The notes beneath the pieces are model-generated. The model worked only from the letters and a program-made list of their open reading frames with translations, had not been told where the DNA came from and did not search any database. Position numbers and translations under genes: made by a program. Source: Tenodera sinensis (taxonomy: Eukaryota; Arthropoda; Insecta; Mantodea; Mantidae). From it: a stretch of 64,000 nucleotides of DNA. Position 1 is the first letter of the stretch. The number at the start of each line of letters is the position of its first letter. The stretch lies in assembly GCA_030765045.1 (NCBI GenBank), contig CM060965.1, positions 21,425,585-21,489,584 of the forward strand. The letters run 5' to 3'. This document shows positions 60,510 through 64,000 of the stretch, piece by piece.

Positions 60510-60707
60510 CAACAGTGTGTCGGAAAGGACTACACAAGGCTTTCATGTAAGATCAGCGATATCCATTACCCTTCAGTTTCCCAGCACTTGGGTAGTTCGC
60601 CCTTAAGTAAGGGTTACGGATGTCAAGCACCGTGCCGGGGAATTCTAAGCGAAGAGCACGTTTTGTTCCATTGTTCGGCGAGACGCTTCGATTCTTCCTG
60701 GAAGTAA
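60510..60707 (+). pseudogene. possible LINE C-terminal scrap
   Basis: A plus frame ends with a Cys/His group: CQAPCRGILSEEHVLFHC. EHVLFHC is the common form of the C-terminal knuckle of non-LTR polyproteins. No other domain supports it. Confidence 0.35.
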
Positions 60708-61054
60708 CCTGAAGCCTCTCTTGGGAAGCAAAGCATTTCGTTTATAATTAATCGCAGTTTCCTTGCTGTTTGCTTAAGACGTGTGAAGAATAACAGGTCG
60801 CGCGGCAAAAACAAAGCTCTCGAGTAACAGAACTTCTGTATTAACCTCTTTCTTTGTGCCGTTAGCCAGTCTCGCGAAACGGGATACGTTCCCCAGCGAA
60901 TTCTGAGCGGCAGGTTCGCATCCCGCCAGTTTGCCATGGAGAATTCATTAACCTATATCCGAGCAAATCCTAACCGCTTCTGTTGTAATCTTGAGGTTTA
61001 ATTCCCAGTAGCATTCAACTTTGGGGGAGACTTAAGGAACAACCCATGAAATTG

Positions 61055-61265
61055 TGAAATTTCAAGCCATTACATAGCGACCAGCACTAAAAGATTTGTC
61101 TATCGCATCAAGTCTACTGCATTCCCACATTCCTCTTGCACCCACAAGAAAATTAGTAATAAGCCAATTTCTGCAAATGTTTTTCTCGATTACCATGAAG
61201 TAGAGGAATAAGCGTTTGCTAGTTTGAACAAGAGTAGAGAATGCCATTCGATTGCAACACATCAG
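61055..61265 (+). repeat. family X right-end fragment
   Basis: TACATAGCGACCAGCACTAA, TTTCTGCAAATGTTTTTCTC and ACAAGAGTAGAGAATGCCAT then GATTGCAACACATCAGA match the right end of 42205-43040. Confidence 0.65.
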
Positions 61266-61269
61266 ATTT

Positions 61270-62550
61270 CAGTTTGTGTTATGCTTGCACTTTTCATTGT
61301 GTGCCTAAATACTTTTCAATTCAATATATGTAAAGTATCCAAATAGAAAATACTTTTTCAAACTTGGCTGTCAGATGTACCAGTATAAATATATCTTGAT
61401 GCTTTGCATTCCTAAGAGTATCTATTTTCTCTTATTAGGAATCTCTTATTTGAATACTTCACCTTACACCGTACTGAAATAAAACACGCACACATACCTT
61501 TATTCTCAGGACTAGGCCAACTTCAACCTTAAATATGTCCTATACTCATTAGAACCACCGTTCATAATCCGGCAACAATAGTAACGAAAGACTAAGAACG
61601 CCGTGTCGGTATGCAAAACCCGTTACTTCAGTGCGCGTGCGTAGCGAATCCAAGCGCGTAATTGTCCACGTGAGTCATTAAAGGTTAAACTTCAAGAATA
61701 TGATCAGTGCTGCTGAAGTGTGAGGTGGTGGGGAGGGCTCAACAATAAACATTATACAAAATATTCTTAGATATTTGACTTTATCTTTATTCCGCTGTAG
61801 TTCTCCAGCTTAAATCATTTATAGGAGTAGTATACAATAGCATGTAGCACATGCAGTATCTGTTTTATTACTGCAAACTGTTGCCAGATATTCTTTCCAT
61901 TACTTAACGATCTTAATAAGCTCACAACTTCACTGCCCAAGTAATAGAAGCAACGGAGCTCCCAAGAGACAGCACGGAGGGTTAATTTGCTCCGACATCC
62001 AACATTTTTTAATTGTTTACAATTTGAGGACCAAAAGAGTACTAACATTTGAAAATAAAATATTTACATGAAATCAACATAAGTTTCTTTACACTTTTTC
62101 AGTAAAACTTTATAACCTAATTAAAAGTTAAAGTAAGTTATTTATCCCAGACATTGGGCACCATTGTCATAGGTTATATTGTTAAAAGCACCTCATCGCG
62201 AAAATAATGTGCTAATGTATGCTAATTGCATTTATAAATTAGAATATTTAATGAAACAAATATTGAACGTCTATAAAATGCCGCATTTGGCTTCTTAAGA
62301 AACATACCAACCTTCTTAGTATTGTGAAAAGTTACGAAGATCAAAATCGTGTAGCACGGGTGCCATAGTTGCTTATTGTATCAGTGACGTAATTGGTTCA
62401 GACGTTGACATTTTTAATCGATTCATCATATTTCTCTCTTAAACCCGCAGAACTTCGGTAGGTATTTAGCAATATCGTCCTTTTGATTCCTTTTTATTCG
62501 AGTCAGCAATGGGAACTTCTTTCTTACAACATTGCCTACTATTTCTTCCT
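61270..62550. other. no recognisable feature
   Basis: Small open frames only; nothing I can support. Confidence 0.4.
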
Positions 62551-62620
62551 TCGTTTCTTTCTCTTTCCTTCTCTCCCTCTCTCTCTCTCTCTCTCGCTCT
62601 CTCTCTCTCCCTCCCTCCCC
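62551..62620. repeat. (CT)n pyrimidine tract
   Basis: CT units with CCCT interruptions, directly before the SINE copy at 62640. Confidence 0.9.
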
Positions 62621-62639
62621 TACCTTTAAGGCCCTTTAA

Positions 62640-62795
62640 TGGGTTGGGTCACATCGGACAGTGAATGAAATGTGCGAAATGATGCTCAAATGAGCCCGGA
62701 GTTTTAGTTTAGTTACCCAACTTTTGTCTTCTCAGGATAAGCTAAAACCCCGGAAAAACACCTTATACGAATAATTCACTCTAACAGAGGATTTA
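62640..62795 (-). mobile_element. tRNA-derived SINE, decayed copy
   Basis: Shares CTTCTCAGGATAAG, GTGCGAAATGATGC and AATGAGCCC-type segments with the SINE at 15375-15545; its tRNA head is barely recognisable. Confidence 0.45.
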
Positions 62796-63313
62796 TAGAG
62801 TAAATATCTCAATTCATTAATCGATGTCCCAAAATAAGTTACCATAAATTTAACACTCATTCCAGCAAACAATACAGGTCCTTTATATTTAATCTCAACT
62901 GTTCGTTCTTAACCGAATGAATCAAAACTAGTATAAAAAGCTGCAATTTTAATGTAGACATTAAGTTCTTATTTCCTGTATATTTATGGCAAACAGTAGG
63001 TAAACGATGTGCTATATTTAAGTTACTCAGATTTCAATGTAACCTACTTTAAAAAATATGTATGTTACCCACCTTAATTCTTTCTCTTGTGTTCATAAAA
63101 CCATTCTGAAGATTACAGAGAGGATAGTTGAAATCGAAGATGTTTAGAAAATATAACGATTTTGGAAGCAGAAATTATCAACTATGCTGCTATGTTGCAT
63201 CAAGTTTAAGAATGCGAAGTTGAAAACGCAAATTATATGTTGCAGAATGATAGTAATTCCTTTCCATTCACCCATGAATGAATCCGTTGAGTGAAGAGGT
63301 GGCAGGTGTGCGA

Positions 63314-63327
63314 TAGCGCCCTCTGCA
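63314..63327 (-). promoter_or_regulatory. CTCF-like site
   Basis: On the minus strand TGCAGAGGGCGCTA, very close to the CTCF core shared by flies and vertebrates. Single site; function is inferred from sequence only. Confidence 0.35.
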
Positions 63328-64000
63328 TGGAATTACAAATGAGAATCACTGTCCCGTGTTCGTCAATCAAGGACCGCAATTAATGGTGTGTCCCAAGGTT
63401 ACGTGTAACAAAAGCCGGGAGCTACATATGTCGTCACTTTGCGTGCAGTGACCCACATGCTGCACGCTGGAGCTCCCGCCGCACAAGTAGGTCATCTCGC
63501 AACGTTACAATTACCGTGCGACAGTTCTGTTGAGAGTCCCAAGGTTTACCGTGCTTCAAACTTTCCAATGGGAAACAAAACCATTAGACTCGTACTTTCG
63601 CTCAAAGTGGCTGGATTCTCTTCCGCTTTCCCTAGACATTCTGACTCCAGGGAGCTTCGACCATCCAACTTTTCCTTTTTTTCACGCAACCTTTCCATTC
63701 AGTATTTCTCAATATTGAGTATATGTTCCCATACAGAGCAAATACAGCTGAGTAACTCAGATTTAGTGCACTGATTGTTGCAAAATCAAAATCAGGGTGT
63801 AGTTTAATAAGGATCCACACTGGTCAAGGCAGAAACTTTTTTTTCCAGCGCACGCAGATGCGAATAACCCGAAATGTATGGCATCGATCTTTACCTCATG
63901 GGTCAGACCAACCAACTTCAGTGCTGAATGCAGCGCTGAACCATCGGTTCCATCGTCCCGAGAGACCAATGGCTTCCCATAATAACCTAACTAAATTGTA

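Noticed and set aside
60623..60937. 104-codon minus frame in a CpG-richer patch
   Set aside because: No domain; overlaps a LINE-like Cys/His scrap on the other strand.

Overview
The window is a piece of an animal nuclear genome, almost certainly insect. It is AT-rich, the one host gene is split by introns of up to about 9 kb, and transposon debris of many classes fills the space between exons. The host gene is read on the minus strand. It is the adducin orthologue (hu-li tai shao, hts), recognised from exon after exon of the adducin N-terminus, aldolase-like head and neck. Several blocks match Drosophila Hts closely from memory. The long introns and the mixture of tRNA-SINEs, LINEs and Tigger/hAT/mariner remnants suggest a large-genome insect, perhaps hemimetabolous (cockroach, termite, stick insect or similar). 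The species call is inference only.

Layout. Ten coding exons run from 37514 (start codon) down to 1701 with consistent phases and encode 506 residues in frame. The rest of the gene (rest of tail and any MARCKS-like C-terminus) lies beyond the left edge. The first coding exon begins with 24 nt of 5'UTR behind a good splice acceptor, so the promoter lies to the right of 37.5 kb. The best candidate is near 41.36 kb, with paired ETS-type sites, a CTCF-like site and a strong downstream donor at 40989. This assignment is not proven. No second host gene is recognisable in 37.5-64 kb. A TATA/CRE cluster at 54.2 kb looks promoter-like on the plus strand, without a recognisable product.

Mobile elements. 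LINE pieces: a CR1/Jockey-type reverse transcriptase at 13431-14507 and copies of an RNase H/zinc-knuckle 3' end at 0.5, 24.5 and 36.9 kb. SINEs: at least six tRNA-headed families, one forming a fold-back cluster at 18.8-20.5 kb. DNA transposons: three pogo/Tigger-type elements, a degraded mariner-like transposase, and a hAT element with a perfect 8-bp target duplication and a readable dimerisation motif (52242-53157). There are also small hAT MITEs (28802, 39721, 50302, 51847), a Tc1-like MITE (32976) and a tiny TTAA-flanked element (1070).

Two repeat families could not be assigned to a known class. 'Family X' is a dispersed repeat of about 830-880 bp with at least nine loci in both orientations and a hairpin-like end. 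'Family H' is a short foldback with arms of up to 39 bp and five copies. These, together with the many runs of 11-17 G or C, are the least explained parts of the window.
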